A stretch of DNA of 49,600 bases from Rodentibacter myodis (GCF_001999305.1 NZ_MLHQ01000006.1:1-49600); one strand, 5' to 3'; shown: positions 1 to 8,944, counted from the first letter of the stretch. Program-made: numbers and translations. The notes: generated by a model from the sequence alone, not told the origin.

Positions 1-72
1 GTAAGGGCTTTTGTTATGTATTAAAAAATACTTGTCTCCTTAATTGAACAGACAGAATGCTTATCCATTTTA

Positions 73-118
73 AGAGGATTGATAATCTCCGAGAGGATTG
101 ATAATCTCCGAAAGGATT
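73..118. repeat. Short tandem repeat, 19-bp unit, two copies plus a partial third
   Basis: A 19-base unit (AGAGGATTGATAATCTCCG) occurs at 73-91 and again exactly at 92-110. A degenerate start of a third copy (AAAGGATT) follows at 111-118. It lies beyond the 3' end of the LysR gene in non-coding DNA. The rest of bases 1-222 holds nothing I recognise. The copy number may vary between strains by slippage, but nothing here shows a function. Confidence 0.85.
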
Positions 119-222
119 TGGCTATTTAACATAAGCGTTTAATTCAGTTATCTCTCTTCATACTGAAAGAATCTGAACCATAATGTAGCAAGAATAGCAA
201 GAATTTTTCCAAAGCTTGTATG

Positions 223-1122
223 TCATTTCACATTAAACCACTTTAACAATGAATCGAAGACATAATTCTCTACGCAGGAATAATTCTTTTTCTTTAAGCG
301 ACAAAGCGTTACCCGCCATAAAATAGGATTGTTCATCTTCCGATAGACAAGATCTGTTGAAGGGTACTGCTCAGCCATTGGATAAGGAAGAATGGTGAGC
401 AATTCCGGATTTAATTTCACTGAATTAAGCATAAAGTCCCAAGAACTGGATTCAATAATGATATTCGGATGAATATTATGTCGTTCAAAATTTTCTTTTA
501 GTTGATGAGAAATCATAAAACTTTTATCAAAAATCGCCATTTTTTGTTTATTAAGATCTCGCCAGTCAATCCTTTCTTGCTGTGCTAACGGATGATTGGG
601 TGAGAGAAAAACAGATAATTCGGAATGGTGAATTTCAAAGGAATCAATAATATTTTTGGAAATGCCTTCCGGATAAAGCAATACTGCCAAATCAACTTGT
701 TCTAAAAGTAATGCACTTTTTAATGCGAATGCCCCCTGTTCTTGAGTAATAAAACGAATTGAAGGGTTAGCCAATATTATTTTAGGCATCGCTTCTGAAA
801 AAACGACTGAAAGAATTAAAGGTGGAATACCGATTGAAATTTTCCCACTTATATCCTGATGTTCTTTATGCAAATTTTGGTACATTTTATTGTATTGCTT
901 AATTACATTTTTGGCATCAAAGTAATATTTTTCACCAACGTAGGTTAATCCGACAATTTTGCTATTTGAACGTTTAAATAGCTGAATCCCTTCTTTATCT
1001 TCAAATTCGCTAATCATCATACTCAATGCAGGTTGAGAAATATAAATATTTTGAGCGGTTTTGCTCAAATTAAAGTGATTTTCAACAATAGCAATAAAGT
1101 AGCGTAAATGGCGGATATCCAT
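223..1122 (-). CDS. LysR-family transcriptional regulator, divergent from the ato operon
   Basis: The 299-residue protein has the LysR plan. An N-terminal winged helix-turn-helix covers about residues 1-60 (starting [14 protein letters not shown], with [18 protein letters not shown] as the DNA-reading part), followed by a substrate-binding domain from about residue 90. The frame can extend five codons upstream, but those codons cover the GGAGGGG ribosome site, so the ATG at 1122 is the better start. It is transcribed away from atoD across a 316-base gap holding two palindromes that could be its operators. In H. influenzae a LysR gene sits in the same place next to atoDAEB. It probably activates the ato genes in response to a short-chain acid or ketone body; the ligand is inference. 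Confidence 0.9.
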   Translation of the reverse strand: MDIRHLRYFIAIVENHFNLSKTAQNIYISQPALSMMISEFEDKEGIQLFKRSNSKIVGLTYVGEKYYFDAKNVIKQYNKMYQNLHKEHQDISGKISIGIPPLILSVVFSEAMPKIILANPSIRFITQEQGAFALKSALLLEQVDLAVLLYPEGISKNIIDSFEIHHSELSVFLSPNHPLAQQERIDWRDLNKQKMAIFDKSFMISHQLKENFERHNIHPNIIIESSSWDFMLNSVKLNPELLTILPYPMAEQYPSTDLVYRKMNNPILWRVTLCRLKKKNYSCVENYVFDSLLKWFNVK

Positions 1123-1155
1123 TTTTCCCCTCCACAATTAAAGGTGGTTCATATC

Positions 1156-1172
1156 TATAAATAAAATTTATA
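1156..1172. promoter_or_regulatory. Perfect palindrome, candidate LysR operator
   Basis: TATAAAT and ATTTATA form perfect inverted arms around AAA. The site lies 34 bases upstream of the LysR start codon. AT-rich interrupted palindromes in a LysR divergent region are typical recognition or autoregulation sites. The DNA is AT-rich, so chance symmetry is possible. Confidence 0.45.
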
Positions 1173-1312
1173 TATATCTAAAAAATCAATATTTCTTTTC
1201 TTTTTTCTCTCTTGCTATTCTTTTTAGAAATATGATGAATAAAACCGCACTTTGAGGTAAATCAATCAATTTACTATAAGAATACGAACAAATTATACAA
1301 GCTAATTCGTTA

Positions 1313-1332
1313 GTTTTATAGGGCTATAAACG
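1313..1332. promoter_or_regulatory. Interrupted palindrome upstream of atoD, candidate LysR activation site
   Basis: TTTATA and TATAAA flank GGGC, with the symmetry extending outward (GTTTTATAG against CTATAAAC, one base missing). The centre is about 117 bases before the atoD ATG. That leaves room for a promoter and a leader, as expected for a LysR activation site. The assignment is inference from position and symmetry. Confidence 0.4.
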
Positions 1333-1438
1333 CACTTCCTTAATAAATCATTGTTCGATTTTTCTCGATAAAATCGGATGTGTTGTGTTTTTGTTATAAA
1401 AAAAAATGATAGTTAATAATCTATATTTGGAGGACGCT

Positions 1439-2089
1439 ATGTCAAAAATTATTTCGCTAAGCGAATTAAAAACACATTTCTTTGATGGAATGACAATAAT
1501 GTCGGGCGGTTTTATGGGCGTTGGTACGCCAGAAAAAATTGTACAGGCAATTTTAGAGACGCCAGTTAAAGATATCACTTTAATCTCTAGTGATACTGCA
1601 CAGGTTCACAATGGTGTAGGGCCGTTGATTGTCAACAATCAAGTCAAAAAAGTGTACGCCTCCCATATCGGTACGAACCCTGAAACCGGTAAAAAAATGA
1701 TTTCGGGTGATATTGAAGTTGAACTGATTCCTCAAGGTACATTTGCCGAGCGTGTTCGTGCCGGTGGTGCAGGGTTAGGTGGTTTTTTAACGCCAACGGG
1801 GGTAGGCACTGTCGTTGAACACGGCAAGCAAAAAATAGCGTTGGACGGCGTTGAATACTTGTTGGAATTGCCCCTTAAAGCTGATTTAGCCATTCTTAAA
1901 GCCGCAATTGCCGATGAAGACGGCAACCTTATCTATGATGGCGCTGCCCGCAATTTCAATCCGTTAATGGCATTGGCAGCTAAAACCGTGATTGTGGAAG
2001 CGGACAAAATCGTCAAATCCGGCACTCTCGATCCTAATCAAATTATGACACCGGCAATGTTGGTGAACTACATTATTTCTAATTCGTAG
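1439..2089 (+). CDS. atoD: Acetate/acetoacetate CoA-transferase, alpha subunit
   Basis: The 216-residue protein matches the alpha subunit of class I CoA-transferases. A glycine-rich CoA-binding stretch ([15 protein letters not shown]) lies near residues 20-35, and the [15 protein letters not shown] segment typical of AtoD near 108-122. With AtoA it moves CoA from acetyl-CoA to acetoacetate or other short-chain acids. The frame stays open 11 codons upstream, but the ATG at 1439 has a GGAGG site six bases before it and gives the family N-terminus ([14 protein letters not shown]). It is the first gene of the ato operon, eight bases before atoA. Confidence 0.93.
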   Translation: MSKIISLSELKTHFFDGMTIMSGGFMGVGTPEKIVQAILETPVKDITLISSDTAQVHNGVGPLIVNNQVKKVYASHIGTNPETGKKMISGDIEVELIPQGTFAERVRAGGAGLGGFLTPTGVGTVVEHGKQKIALDGVEYLLELPLKADLAILKAAIADEDGNLIYDGAARNFNPLMALAAKTVIVEADKIVKSGTLDPNQIMTPAMLVNYIISNS

Positions 2090-2097
2090 GAGGAACT

Positions 2098-2769
2098 ATG
2101 AACGCAAAAGAACTTATCGCACGTCGTATTGCAATGGAATTAAAGAATGGAGATGTGGTTAATTTAGGGATTGGTTTGCCGACTTTGGTTGCAAATTATT
2201 TGCCGGATGAGGTGGATATCACTTTACAGTCAGAGAATGGTTTTCTAGGTCTAACGGCGTTTGATCCGGAAAATGATAATCCGAATATTGTTAATGCCGG
2301 CGGGCAGTCTTGTGGCATTAAATCGGGCGGTGCTTTCTTTGATAGTGCGGTTTCTTTCGCTTTAATTCGTGGCGGGCACGTTGATGCTTGTGTACTGGGC
2401 GGTTTGGAAGTTGACCAACAAGGTAATCTGGCGAACTGGATGGTACCGGGCAAAATGGTACCGGGAATGGGCGGCGCAATGGATCTCGTTACCGGTGCCC
2501 AAAAAGTGATTATTGGTATGGAACATTGTGCGAAATCGGGTTCGTCCAAAATTCTAAAACAATGTACCTTACCGCTCACTGCTCGCAATAAAGTGAAATT
2601 GGTTGTGACGGAATTAGCGGTATTTAGCGTTGAAAATGGACAATTAATTCTAAAAGAACATGCCCCTAATGTGGATTTGGATACGATCAAAGCCAAAACG
2701 GAAGCAGATTTCATCATTGCTGAAGATTTTAAAGAAATGAAAATCAGCCAAAAAGGAATGCCGTTATGA
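2098..2769 (+). CDS. atoA: Acetate/acetoacetate CoA-transferase, beta subunit
   Basis: The 223-residue protein carries the catalytic glutamate motif of the beta subunit, SENGFLG, with Glu46 expected to form the CoA thioester. Further family landmarks are GGHVDACVLGGLEVD and the GKMVPGMGGAMDLV loop. It forms a heteromer with AtoD that activates acetoacetate to acetoacetyl-CoA in the cytoplasm. An AGGAGG site precedes its ATG, and its last bases overlap the atoE start in an ATGA arrangement, which indicates translational coupling. Confidence 0.94.
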   Translation: MNAKELIARRIAMELKNGDVVNLGIGLPTLVANYLPDEVDITLQSENGFLGLTAFDPENDNPNIVNAGGQSCGIKSGGAFFDSAVSFALIRGGHVDACVLGGLEVDQQGNLANWMVPGKMVPGMGGAMDLVTGAQKVIIGMEHCAKSGSSKILKQCTLPLTARNKVKLVVTELAVFSVENGQLILKEHAPNVDLDTIKAKTEADFIIAEDFKEMKISQKGMPL

Positions 2770-4109
2770 TTAGCCGAGTTTCCCGCTTTATGACGGCAGT
2801 TGTCAGCAAGTATTTACCTGACCCTCTCATTTTCGCCGTCTTACTGACTTTCATTACCTTTATTTGTGCGTGGGGATTAACCGATAGTACCCCTGTTGAT
2901 CTAGTGAATATGTGGGGAAACGGTTTTTGGAATTTGCTTGGCTTTGGTATGCAAATGGCATTGATTGTGGTAACCGGTAATGCCTTAGCGACCTCGCCAC
3001 AAATAAAAGCCTTTTTAAACCGTGCTGCCTCGATCGCTAAAACACCGGCACAGGGAGTAATGCTTGTCACCTTTATGGGCGGCTTAGCCTGTATTATTAA
3101 CTGGGGTTTTGGCTTAGTCGTTGGTGCAATGTTTGCCAAAGAAGTTGCCCGCCGGATTAAAGGTACGGATTACGCCTTACTGATTGCCTGTGCCTATATC
3201 GGCTTTATGACCTGGGGCGGAGGATTTTCTGGCTCAATGCCGTTGTTAGCCGCCACACCGAATAACCCTGTCGCCCACTTTATGATGACCGCAGACAATC
3301 CGCAGGGGATCATTCCAACAAGCCAGACCATCTTCTCTAATTATAATCTCTTCATTACCTTAGCCCTGCTGTTTATCCTGCCGTTAATTACCTTGATGAT
3401 GACACCGAAAGCCTCCGAAGCAAAAAGTGTTGATCCTGCCCTTCTTGCGCCCGATCCGTCTTTTACCAAGAAATTAGACGAAAAGGCGACTGTGGCAGAG
3501 AAAATGGAAGAAAGCCGTTTTATTGCCTACCTAATTGGTCTGCTAGGTTACAGCTATCTTGCAATGCACTTCTATAAACAGGGATTTAATCTCACCATCA
3601 ACAACGTCAACCTTATTTTCTTACTCACGGGATTAGTACTACACGGTTCACCAATGGCATATATGCGGGCGATTATAAATGCTACACGTAGCACTGCCGG
3701 TATCTTAATCCAATTTCCGTTCTATGCTGGTGTTCAGTTGATGATGGAACATTCAGGGTTAGGCGGTATGTTGACCGAATTTTTCATCAATGTCTCTAAC
3801 AAAGACACCTTTCCACTAATGACTTTCTTTAGTTCTGCATTTATTAATTTTGCTGTGCCAAGCGGTGGCGGACATTGGGTGATTCAGGGGCCTTTCGTTA
3901 TCCCCGCAGCACAGGCTTTAGGGGCGGATTTAGGTAAATCGGCAATGGCGATAGCCTATGGTGAACAATGGATGAATATGGCACAACCATTTTGGGCATT
4001 GCCGGCATTGGGGATTGCAGGTTTAGGTGTGCGGGACATTATGGGCTACTGTATGACCGCCCTGATTTTCACTGCCCCGATTTTTATCATTGGTCTTTAT
4101 TTCTTATAA
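2766..4109 (+). CDS. atoE: Short-chain fatty acid transporter, AtoE family
   Basis: The 447-residue, strongly hydrophobic protein has about ten or more membrane segments. It begins with the AtoE-type N-terminus ([20 protein letters not shown]) and carries the conserved polar loops [18 protein letters not shown] and [16 protein letters not shown]. AtoE proteins sit in the inner membrane and are thought to import short-chain acids such as acetoacetate or butyrate. The start overlaps the atoA stop by four bases, and atoB begins 19 bases after its stop. The position between the CoA-transferase and thiolase genes supports acetoacetate or a similar acid as substrate; exact specificity cannot be read. 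Confidence 0.92.
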   Translation: MISRVSRFMTAVVSKYLPDPLIFAVLLTFITFICAWGLTDSTPVDLVNMWGNGFWNLLGFGMQMALIVVTGNALATSPQIKAFLNRAASIAKTPAQGVMLVTFMGGLACIINWGFGLVVGAMFAKEVARRIKGTDYALLIACAYIGFMTWGGGFSGSMPLLAATPNNPVAHFMMTADNPQGIIPTSQTIFSNYNLFITLALLFILPLITLMMTPKASEAKSVDPALLAPDPSFTKKLDEKATVAEKMEESRFIAYLIGLLGYSYLAMHFYKQGFNLTINNVNLIFLLTGLVLHGSPMAYMRAIINATRSTAGILIQFPFYAGVQLMMEHSGLGGMLTEFFINVSNKDTFPLMTFFSSAFINFAVPSGGGHWVIQGPFVIPAAQALGADLGKSAMAIAYGEQWMNMAQPFWALPALGIAGLGVRDIMGYCMTALIFTAPIFIIGLYFL

Positions 4110-4128
4110 ATCAAACAAGGAGAGAAAA

Positions 4129-5310
4129 ATGAAAAATATTGTGATTGTAAGTGCGGCTCGCACCGCTATCGGTACATTTGGCGGTGGATTATCCACAGTA
4201 AGTGCGGTTGATTTAGGGGCTGTTGTGATTCAAGAGGCTTTAAAGCGAGCCAATGTATCAACACAACAGGTTGATGAAGTCATTATGGGCAATGTGTTAC
4301 AGGCGGGATTAGGGCAAAACCCTGCTCGTCAAGCTGCATTAAAAGCAGGGATTGGTGAAGAGGTTTCTTCTTTTACACTTAATAAAGTGTGCGGTTCAGG
4401 CCTCAAAGCCGTTGTGCTTGGTGCTCAAGCGATTGCCAGCGGTGATGCTGAGGTTGTGGTTGTCGGTGGAATGGAGAATATGAGCCAAGCACCTTATGTG
4501 CTTGATGGTAAAGTGCGTAGTGGCGCGAAAATGGGCAATTTAACCCTAAAAGATACAATGGTGGAAGATGGCTTAACCTGTGCGATCAATCATTACCATA
4601 TGGGGATCACCGCAGAAAATATCGCTCAAAAACACGGTTTTAGCCGTGAAGAACAGGATCAGTTTGCCTTATCTTCCCAGCAAAAGGCAAAACAAGCGGT
4701 CGAATCCGGTGCATTTTTGGCAGAAATCGTACCGGTAGTGGTTAAAACCCGTCAAGGCGAAAGCCTTTTCCAACAAGACGAACACCCTAAATCCAACACT
4801 ACCGAAGAAAGTCTCGCCAAACTACGCCCTGCCTTTATCAAAGATGGCACGGTTACTGCAGGCAATGCTTCCGGTTTAAATGACGGTGCGGCGGCTTTAG
4901 TGCTAATGAGCGAAAGCAAGGCAAACTCTCTCGGCTTAAAACCGCTTGCCCGTATTCGTAGTTATGCCGCGAGCGGTAATGATCCAAAAGTAATGGGATT
5001 AGGACCTGTGCCGGCAGTACAAAAAGCATTGGCAAAAGCGGATTTAACCCTTGAACAAATTGATCTAATTGAAGCTAATGAAGCCTTTGCCGCTCAAGCT
5101 CTCGGCGTGGCAAAAGAGTTACAACTGGATTTACGCAAAACCAATATCAATGGCGGCGCTATCGCACTTGGACACCCTATCGGTGCAAGCGGTGCGAGAA
5201 TTTTGGTGACCCTACTTCACAGCTTACAAGCACAACATAAACAACTTGGGCTTGCGACGCTTTGCATTGGCGGCGGTCAGGGTATTGCGATGATTGTTGA
5301 GCGGATATAA
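4129..5310 (+). CDS. atoB: Acetyl-CoA C-acetyltransferase (thiolase)
   Basis: The 393-residue protein is a biosynthetic/degradative thiolase. Cys88 in NKVCGSGLK is the acyl-accepting cysteine. GHPIGASG near residue 350 supplies the catalytic histidine, and CIGGGQG near the C-terminus the second cysteine. It splits acetoacetyl-CoA with CoA into two acetyl-CoA. The frame extends 13 codons upstream into the end of atoE, but the AAGGAGAG site fits the ATG at 4129. It works directly after AtoDA and is followed 24 bases later by bdhA. Confidence 0.95.
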   Translation: MKNIVIVSAARTAIGTFGGGLSTVSAVDLGAVVIQEALKRANVSTQQVDEVIMGNVLQAGLGQNPARQAALKAGIGEEVSSFTLNKVCGSGLKAVVLGAQAIASGDAEVVVVGGMENMSQAPYVLDGKVRSGAKMGNLTLKDTMVEDGLTCAINHYHMGITAENIAQKHGFSREEQDQFALSSQQKAKQAVESGAFLAEIVPVVVKTRQGESLFQQDEHPKSNTTEESLAKLRPAFIKDGTVTAGNASGLNDGAAALVLMSESKANSLGLKPLARIRSYAASGNDPKVMGLGPVPAVQKALAKADLTLEQIDLIEANEAFAAQALGVAKELQLDLRKTNINGGAIALGHPIGASGARILVTLLHSLQAQHKQLGLATLCIGGGQGIAMIVERI

Positions 5311-5334
5311 CCCCTTTATTACAGGAGAACTGCG

Positions 5335-6096
5335 ATGTTAAATCAAAAAATTGCGATTGTAACAGGCGCCGCCAGTGGCATCGGATTAGCGATTAGTCAA
5401 AGTCTTACTCAAACCGGCGTGAAAGTCGTTATGGCAGATATTAATGAAACCTTATTGAAACAACGCGCCGAAGAACTACAGGCAAGTTATGTGGTGACTG
5501 ATCTCTCTAAACAAGCGGATTGTAAAGCGTTGGTGGATTATGCGGTGGAACAATTTGGCTCGGTGGATATTCTTGTCAATGTCGCTGGTATTCAAACCGT
5601 CTCGCCGATTGAAGATTTTCCAGAAGATCGTTGGTATTTAATGATGAATTTAATGTTGAACTCCCCATTTTTATTAACAAAATATGTTTGGCCTTATATG
5701 AAGCAAAATGGTTGGGGGCGAATCGTCAACTTAAATTCCATTCACGGCTTGGTCGCTTCGGAATTTAAATCTGCCTATGTTTCCGCTAAACACGGCTTAT
5801 CGGGATTAACCAAAACGGCGGCATTAGAGGGCGGTGCTTACGGTATTACGGTCAATTCCATTTGCCCTGCTTATGTGAGAACCCCCTTGGTGGATAAACA
5901 AATCGCGGATCAAGCCGTCCATCATCAAATTTCCGAACAAGATGTGATCAGTCAAATTATGCTGCAAAAAGCCGCAGTTAAACGCTTGATTGAGCCGAAC
6001 GAAATTGGTGAATTGGTTAAATTTCTCTGTTCCGATGCGGCAGCATCCATCTCAGGGGCTTGTTTATCAATGGACGGCGGTTGGACTGCCGGTTAG
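5335..6096 (+). CDS. bdhA: 3-hydroxybutyrate dehydrogenase (short-chain dehydrogenase)
   Basis: The 253-residue protein is a classical short-chain dehydrogenase. It has the nucleotide site TGAASGIG (residues 10-17), an NVAG motif near 82, the catalytic triad Ser135, Tyr148 and Lys152 (YVSAK), and the SMDGGWTAG C-terminus usual for 3-hydroxybutyrate dehydrogenases. It would oxidise D-3-hydroxybutyrate to acetoacetate with NAD, feeding AtoDA. It follows atoB closely and precedes a strong terminator, so it is probably the last gene of the ato transcript. A related dehydrogenase specificity is possible, but context favours hydroxybutyrate. Confidence 0.88.
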   Translation: MLNQKIAIVTGAASGIGLAISQSLTQTGVKVVMADINETLLKQRAEELQASYVVTDLSKQADCKALVDYAVEQFGSVDILVNVAGIQTVSPIEDFPEDRWYLMMNLMLNSPFLLTKYVWPYMKQNGWGRIVNLNSIHGLVASEFKSAYVSAKHGLSGLTKTAALEGGAYGITVNSICPAYVRTPLVDKQIADQAVHHQISEQDVISQIMLQKAAVKRLIEPNEIGELVKFLCSDAAASISGACLSMDGGWTAG

Positions 6097-6102
6097 TCAC
6101 CT

Positions 6103-6139
6103 AAAATGCATCGTTGATTAATTCGGCGATGCATTTTTT
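6103..6139 (+). terminator. Rho-independent terminator after bdhA
   Basis: AAAATGCATCG (6103-6113) pairs with CGATGCATTTT (6127-6137) and runs into a stretch of T. It separates bdhA from the following permease, which therefore depends on partial read-through or its own promoter. Confidence 0.85.
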
Positions 6140-6176
6140 TATGCAACAAATTTAAAAGCCTATCAAGGAGAAACTT

Positions 6177-7505
6177 ATGTTAAGTTTAGTCGGTATTTTT
6201 ATCGGGCTAACGTTACTGATGTTTTTAGCATTTAGGGGATATTCGATTGTTTGGATTGCCCCCCTATGTGCATCAATTGTGGCACTAACGGGAGGATTAG
6301 ATATTCTTGACGCCTATTTAGGTAGCTATATGAATGGATTAGTGGGCTTCGTTAAAGCTTGGTTCCCTGCCTTCTTATTGAGTGCGATTTTTGGTAATTT
6401 GATGGATGTCAGCGGCGGTGCAAAATCCATCGCCGTTTGGCTTACTAAAATGGTGGGAGCAAAAAGTGCGATTGCTTCCATTGTGTTAGGCTGTGCGTTA
6501 TTAACCTATGGTGGTGTGAGTTTATTCGTTGTGGTTTTTGCGGTTTACCCAATTGCGTTGGCAGTCTTTAAACAAGCCAATATTACCCGCCGATTAATTC
6601 CCGGTACGATTGCCTGTGGTGCCTTTACGTTCACGATGACTGCCTTACCCGGTTCGCCACAAATCCAAAATTTAATTCCAACGCAATATTTTGGCACAGA
6701 TGCGATGGCTGCCCCTATTATGGGACTCACTGCCTCTGCAGTGCTTTTTTTCGGTGGTGTGGCTTATTTAGAAATGCGACGGAAAAAATATGCGAAAAAC
6801 GGCGAGTTCTTTATTGAACCAGAAACATCTATAGCCACGGGCAACAATGATAGCCGCTTACCTCATCCGCTCTTCGCTCTTTTACCGTTAATTACGGTGA
6901 TTATCGTGTTAAATTTTATCCCTGAATTAATCGGTTTGAAAAACGGCGATCCCAAAAATATTGTATTGGCTTTGCTGGCTGGTATTGCCTTAGTCATCTT
7001 GCTCAATTTGGATAAAAAATCTACCTTTATTCCCGCAATCGGAAAAGGGGCAAACGGTGCAGTAGGGGCGATTATTAACACTGCGGCGGCGGTGGGGTTT
7101 GGTAGCGTAGTCAGAATGGCGCCGGGGTTTGAGCATTTAACCGCAATGATTTTAAATATTCCGGGAAGTCCTTTGATTTCCTTATCAGTTGCTGTGAATA
7201 TTTTAGCGGGAGCGACGGGTTCAGCTTCAGGCGGAATGGGGATCGCATTAGAAGCCCTTGGCGAGAAATATCTCACGCTTGCCAAACAGATGAGCATACC
7301 TCCGGAAGCCTTTCATCGTGTCGCATCGTTATCTTCAGGTGGGTTAGATACGATGCCGCATAATGGTGCAGTATTGACCTTATTGAGCAATACCGGAATG
7401 ACGCACAAAGAATCCTATTGGGAAATTGCGGTAACGTCTTTCATTATGCCGATTATTGCCACGATGGTTGTGATTCTATTATCTGGTTTATTTGGTATTT
7501 ATTAA
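6177..7505 (+). CDS. GntP-family permease, probable D-3-hydroxybutyrate transporter
   Basis: The 442-residue inner-membrane protein has the GntP-family pattern of many hydrophobic helices, with the glycine-rich loops TGSASGGMGIALEALGE and SSGGLDTMPHNGAVLTLL in the C-terminal half. Members of this family carry gluconate, other hydroxy acids and, in some cases, D-3-hydroxybutyrate by proton symport. It lies 80 bases after bdhA with a good AAGGAG site. That neighbour makes hydroxybutyrate the likeliest substrate, and the protein complements the acetoacetate-type carrier AtoE. The terminator between bdhA and this gene may lower its expression. Family assignment is firm; substrate is inference. 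Confidence 0.85.
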   Translation: MLSLVGIFIGLTLLMFLAFRGYSIVWIAPLCASIVALTGGLDILDAYLGSYMNGLVGFVKAWFPAFLLSAIFGNLMDVSGGAKSIAVWLTKMVGAKSAIASIVLGCALLTYGGVSLFVVVFAVYPIALAVFKQANITRRLIPGTIACGAFTFTMTALPGSPQIQNLIPTQYFGTDAMAAPIMGLTASAVLFFGGVAYLEMRRKKYAKNGEFFIEPETSIATGNNDSRLPHPLFALLPLITVIIVLNFIPELIGLKNGDPKNIVLALLAGIALVILLNLDKKSTFIPAIGKGANGAVGAIINTAAAVGFGSVVRMAPGFEHLTAMILNIPGSPLISLSVAVNILAGATGSASGGMGIALEALGEKYLTLAKQMSIPPEAFHRVASLSSGGLDTMPHNGAVLTLLSNTGMTHKESYWEIAVTSFIMPIIATMVVILLSGLFGIY

Positions 7506-7530
7506 AATTGGTGGTGGATGATAAAACGGT

Positions 7531-7604
7531 AAGTGCGGTAGATTTTTGATGATTTTTATTAAGTTAAAGTAGTGAAAACCGCTTGAAATTTATCCGCACT
7601 TTTT
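7531..7604 (+). terminator. Possible terminator after the GntP gene, built from an uptake-signal pair
   Basis: AAGTGCGG (7531-7538) can pair with CCGCACTT (7594-7601), with further partial pairing inward, and the right arm ends in a T run. The loop of more than 50 bases makes it weaker than a standard terminator. The right arm overlaps the spacer of the rplK promoter. Confidence 0.4.
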
Positions 7605-7611
7605 GTAAAAT
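7583..7611 (+). promoter_or_regulatory. Sigma-70 promoter for rplK-rplA
   Basis: TTGAAA (7583-7588) and TAAAAT (7606-7611) are separated by exactly 17 bases, each matching five of six consensus positions. Transcription would start near 7618, about 90 bases before the rplK ATG. Confidence 0.7.
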
Positions 7612-7623
7612 TCACGCTCTATT

Positions 7624-7652
7624 TACGAACGCAATTTTGCGTTCGTATTTTT
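7624..7652 (+). terminator. Terminator-like hairpin at the 5' end of the rplK leader
   Basis: ACGAACGCA (7625-7633) pairs perfectly with TGCGTTCGT (7638-7646) and is followed by TTTTT. It can end transcripts arriving from the upstream permease. It also lies only a few bases after the predicted start of the rplK transcript, where it would form a stable 5' cap-like stem. Confidence 0.75.
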
Positions 7653-7661
7653 GTGTAAATC

Positions 7662-7688
7662 GGGGAGCTAGTAATAGCGTTATCACCC
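7662..7688 (+). promoter_or_regulatory. Candidate L1-binding site in the rplK mRNA leader
   Basis: GCTA (7667-7670) and TAGC (7675-7678) form a stem closed by a GTAA loop. GGG (7662-7664) can pair with CCC (7686-7688), leaving a short left and a seven-base right internal loop. Two short helices joined by an asymmetric loop resemble the L1 site of 23S rRNA. L1 is known to repress its own operon through such a mimic. It sits just before the rplK ribosome site. The match is structural, judged by eye. Confidence 0.5.
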
Positions 7689-7707
7689 ACTTAGAGGAAA
7701 CTTAAAA

Positions 7708-8136
7708 ATGGCAAAAAAAGTCCAAGCATACGTTAAGTTGCAAGTTGCAGCTGGTATGGCTAACCCGTCACCACCGGTTGGTCCTGCATTAGGTCAACAA
7801 GGTGTTAACATCATGGAATTCTGTAAAGCGTTCAACGCTCGTACTGAGAGCTTAGAAAAAGGTTTACCAATCCCTGTTGTTATTACAGTTTATGCAGATC
7901 GTTCATTCACTTTTGTAACTAAAACCCCTCCGGCTGCAGTTTTATTGAAAAAAGCGGCAGGTATCAAATCAGGTTCAGGTAAACCGAATAAAGATAAAGT
8001 GGGTAAAGTGACCTTAGATCAAATCCGTCAAATTGCTGAAACTAAAGCAGCAGATATGACTGGCGCGACTATCGAAACGAAAATGAAATCAATCGCCGGT
8101 ACTGCTCGTTCAATGGGCTTAGTGGTGGAGGAATAA
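7708..8136 (+). CDS. rplK: 50S ribosomal protein L11
   Basis: The 142-residue protein is a standard-length L11. It starts [30 protein letters not shown] with the proline-rich N-terminal domain bound by thiopeptides and release factors. The C-terminal rRNA-binding domain (about residues 75-142) includes [13 protein letters not shown]. It belongs to the GTPase-associated centre and is needed for RelA activation. RelA is encoded about 22 kb away in this window. It is followed after four bases by rplA. Unlike in E. coli, secE-nusG does not precede it. Confidence 0.98.
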   Translation: MAKKVQAYVKLQVAAGMANPSPPVGPALGQQGVNIMEFCKAFNARTESLEKGLPIPVVITVYADRSFTFVTKTPPAAVLLKKAAGIKSGSGKPNKDKVGKVTLDQIRQIAETKAADMTGATIETKMKSIAGTARSMGLVVEE

Positions 8137-8140
8137 TACG

Positions 8141-8830
8141 ATGGCTAAATTGACTAAAAAAATGAAAGCAATCAAAGCTGGCGTAGATTCTACTAAAGCT
8201 TACGAAATCAACGAAGCGATCGCAGTTTTAAAACAATTCGCAACAGCTAAATTCGTTGAAAGCGTAGACGTAGCGGTGAACTTAGGTATCGACCCTCGTA
8301 AATCAGACCAAAACGTACGTGGTGCAACCGTATTACCACATGGTACAGGTCGTACAGCTCGCGTAGCAGTATTTACACAAGGCGCAAACGCAGAAGCAGC
8401 TAAAGCAGCAGGTGCTGATTTAGTAGGTATGGAAGATTTAGCAGAGCAAATTAAGAAAGGCGAAATGAACTTTGACGTTGTTATCGCTTCTCCGGATGCA
8501 ATGCGTGTTGTAGGTCAATTAGGTCAAGTATTAGGTCCACGTGGCTTAATGCCAAACCCGAAAGTTGGTACTGTAACGCCAAACGTTGCTGAAGCAGTGA
8601 AAAATGCAAAATCAGGTCAGATCCGTTACCGTAACGACAAAAATGGTATTATCCATACAACGATCGGTAAAGCAGATTTCGCACCTGAACAATTAAAAGA
8701 CAACTTAGTTGCATTGTTAGCGGCGTTAAACAAAGCTAAACCAACAACCGCTAAAGGTATTTTCATCAAAAAAGTAAGCATCTCTACCACAATGGGGGCT
8801 GGTGTTGCTGTTGATCAAGCATCTTTATAA
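8141..8830 (+). CDS. rplA: 50S ribosomal protein L1
   Basis: The 229-residue protein is full-length L1, with the conserved segments [16 protein letters not shown], the [13 protein letters not shown] loop and the C-terminal [20 protein letters not shown]. It binds the L1 stalk of 23S rRNA and, in known systems, represses its own operon by binding the rplK leader. The pair rplK-rplA ends in a strong terminator; rplJ-rplL and rpoBC are not adjacent, an arrangement also known in H. influenzae. The gene uses a narrow set of codons, typical of a highly expressed gene. Confidence 0.98.
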   Translation: MAKLTKKMKAIKAGVDSTKAYEINEAIAVLKQFATAKFVESVDVAVNLGIDPRKSDQNVRGATVLPHGTGRTARVAVFTQGANAEAAKAAGADLVGMEDLAEQIKKGEMNFDVVIASPDAMRVVGQLGQVLGPRGLMPNPKVGTVTPNVAEAVKNAKSGQIRYRNDKNGIIHTTIGKADFAPEQLKDNLVALLAALNKAKPTTAKGIFIKKVSISTTMGAGVAVDQASL

Positions 8831-8851
8831 TTTAAAGCATCACTAAAATTT

Positions 8852-8886
8852 AAACCGCACTTTGTTATGGCAAAGTGCGGTTTTTT
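8852..8886 (+). terminator. Terminator of rplK-rplA made of an inverted uptake-signal pair
   Basis: AAACCGCACTTTG (8852-8864) and CAAAGTGCGGTTT (8871-8883) form a 13-bp perfect stem with a six-base loop, followed by T residues. Both arms contain the Hin uptake signal. Confidence 0.92.
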
Positions 8887-8901
8887 CTTATTTTATGAAT
8901 C

Positions 8902-8944
8902 AAAAAAGTGCGGTCAAAATTTACAGAGAATTTTGACCGCACTT
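8902..8944 (-). terminator. Terminator of aspA made of a second inverted uptake-signal pair
   Basis: AAGTGCGGTCAAAAT (8906-8920) and ATTTTGACCGCACTT (8930-8944) form a perfect 15-bp stem around a nine-base loop. On the minus strand it is followed by a T run (AAAAAA at 8902-8907 on the plus strand). Two uptake-signal hairpins thus lie back to back between convergent genes, one per direction. Confidence 0.9.

Larger units (their letters stand above)
1138..1438. other. Divergent control region between the LysR gene and atoD (301 bases)
   Basis: This AT-rich stretch has no gene. It holds the LysR ribosome site at its left edge, a 17-base palindrome at 1156-1172, one uptake signal near 1243, a second palindrome at 1313-1332 and an AGGAGG-like ribosome site (TTGGAGGA) just before atoD. 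A small stem (CGATTTT against AAAATCG) lies near 1355-1376. TATAAA near 1395 could be a -10 element but has no convincing -35. Confidence 0.6.

Noticed and set aside
2196-3139. Long open frames on the minus strand opposite atoA and atoE
   Set aside because: They mirror real coding DNA, have no ribosome site and show low-complexity Pro/Ala/Lys-rich translations. The same holds for antisense frames opposite many other genes here.
7506-8830. rplK-rplA separated from rplJL-rpoBC as a new rearrangement
   Set aside because: The same separation is known in H. influenzae, so it is a family trait.
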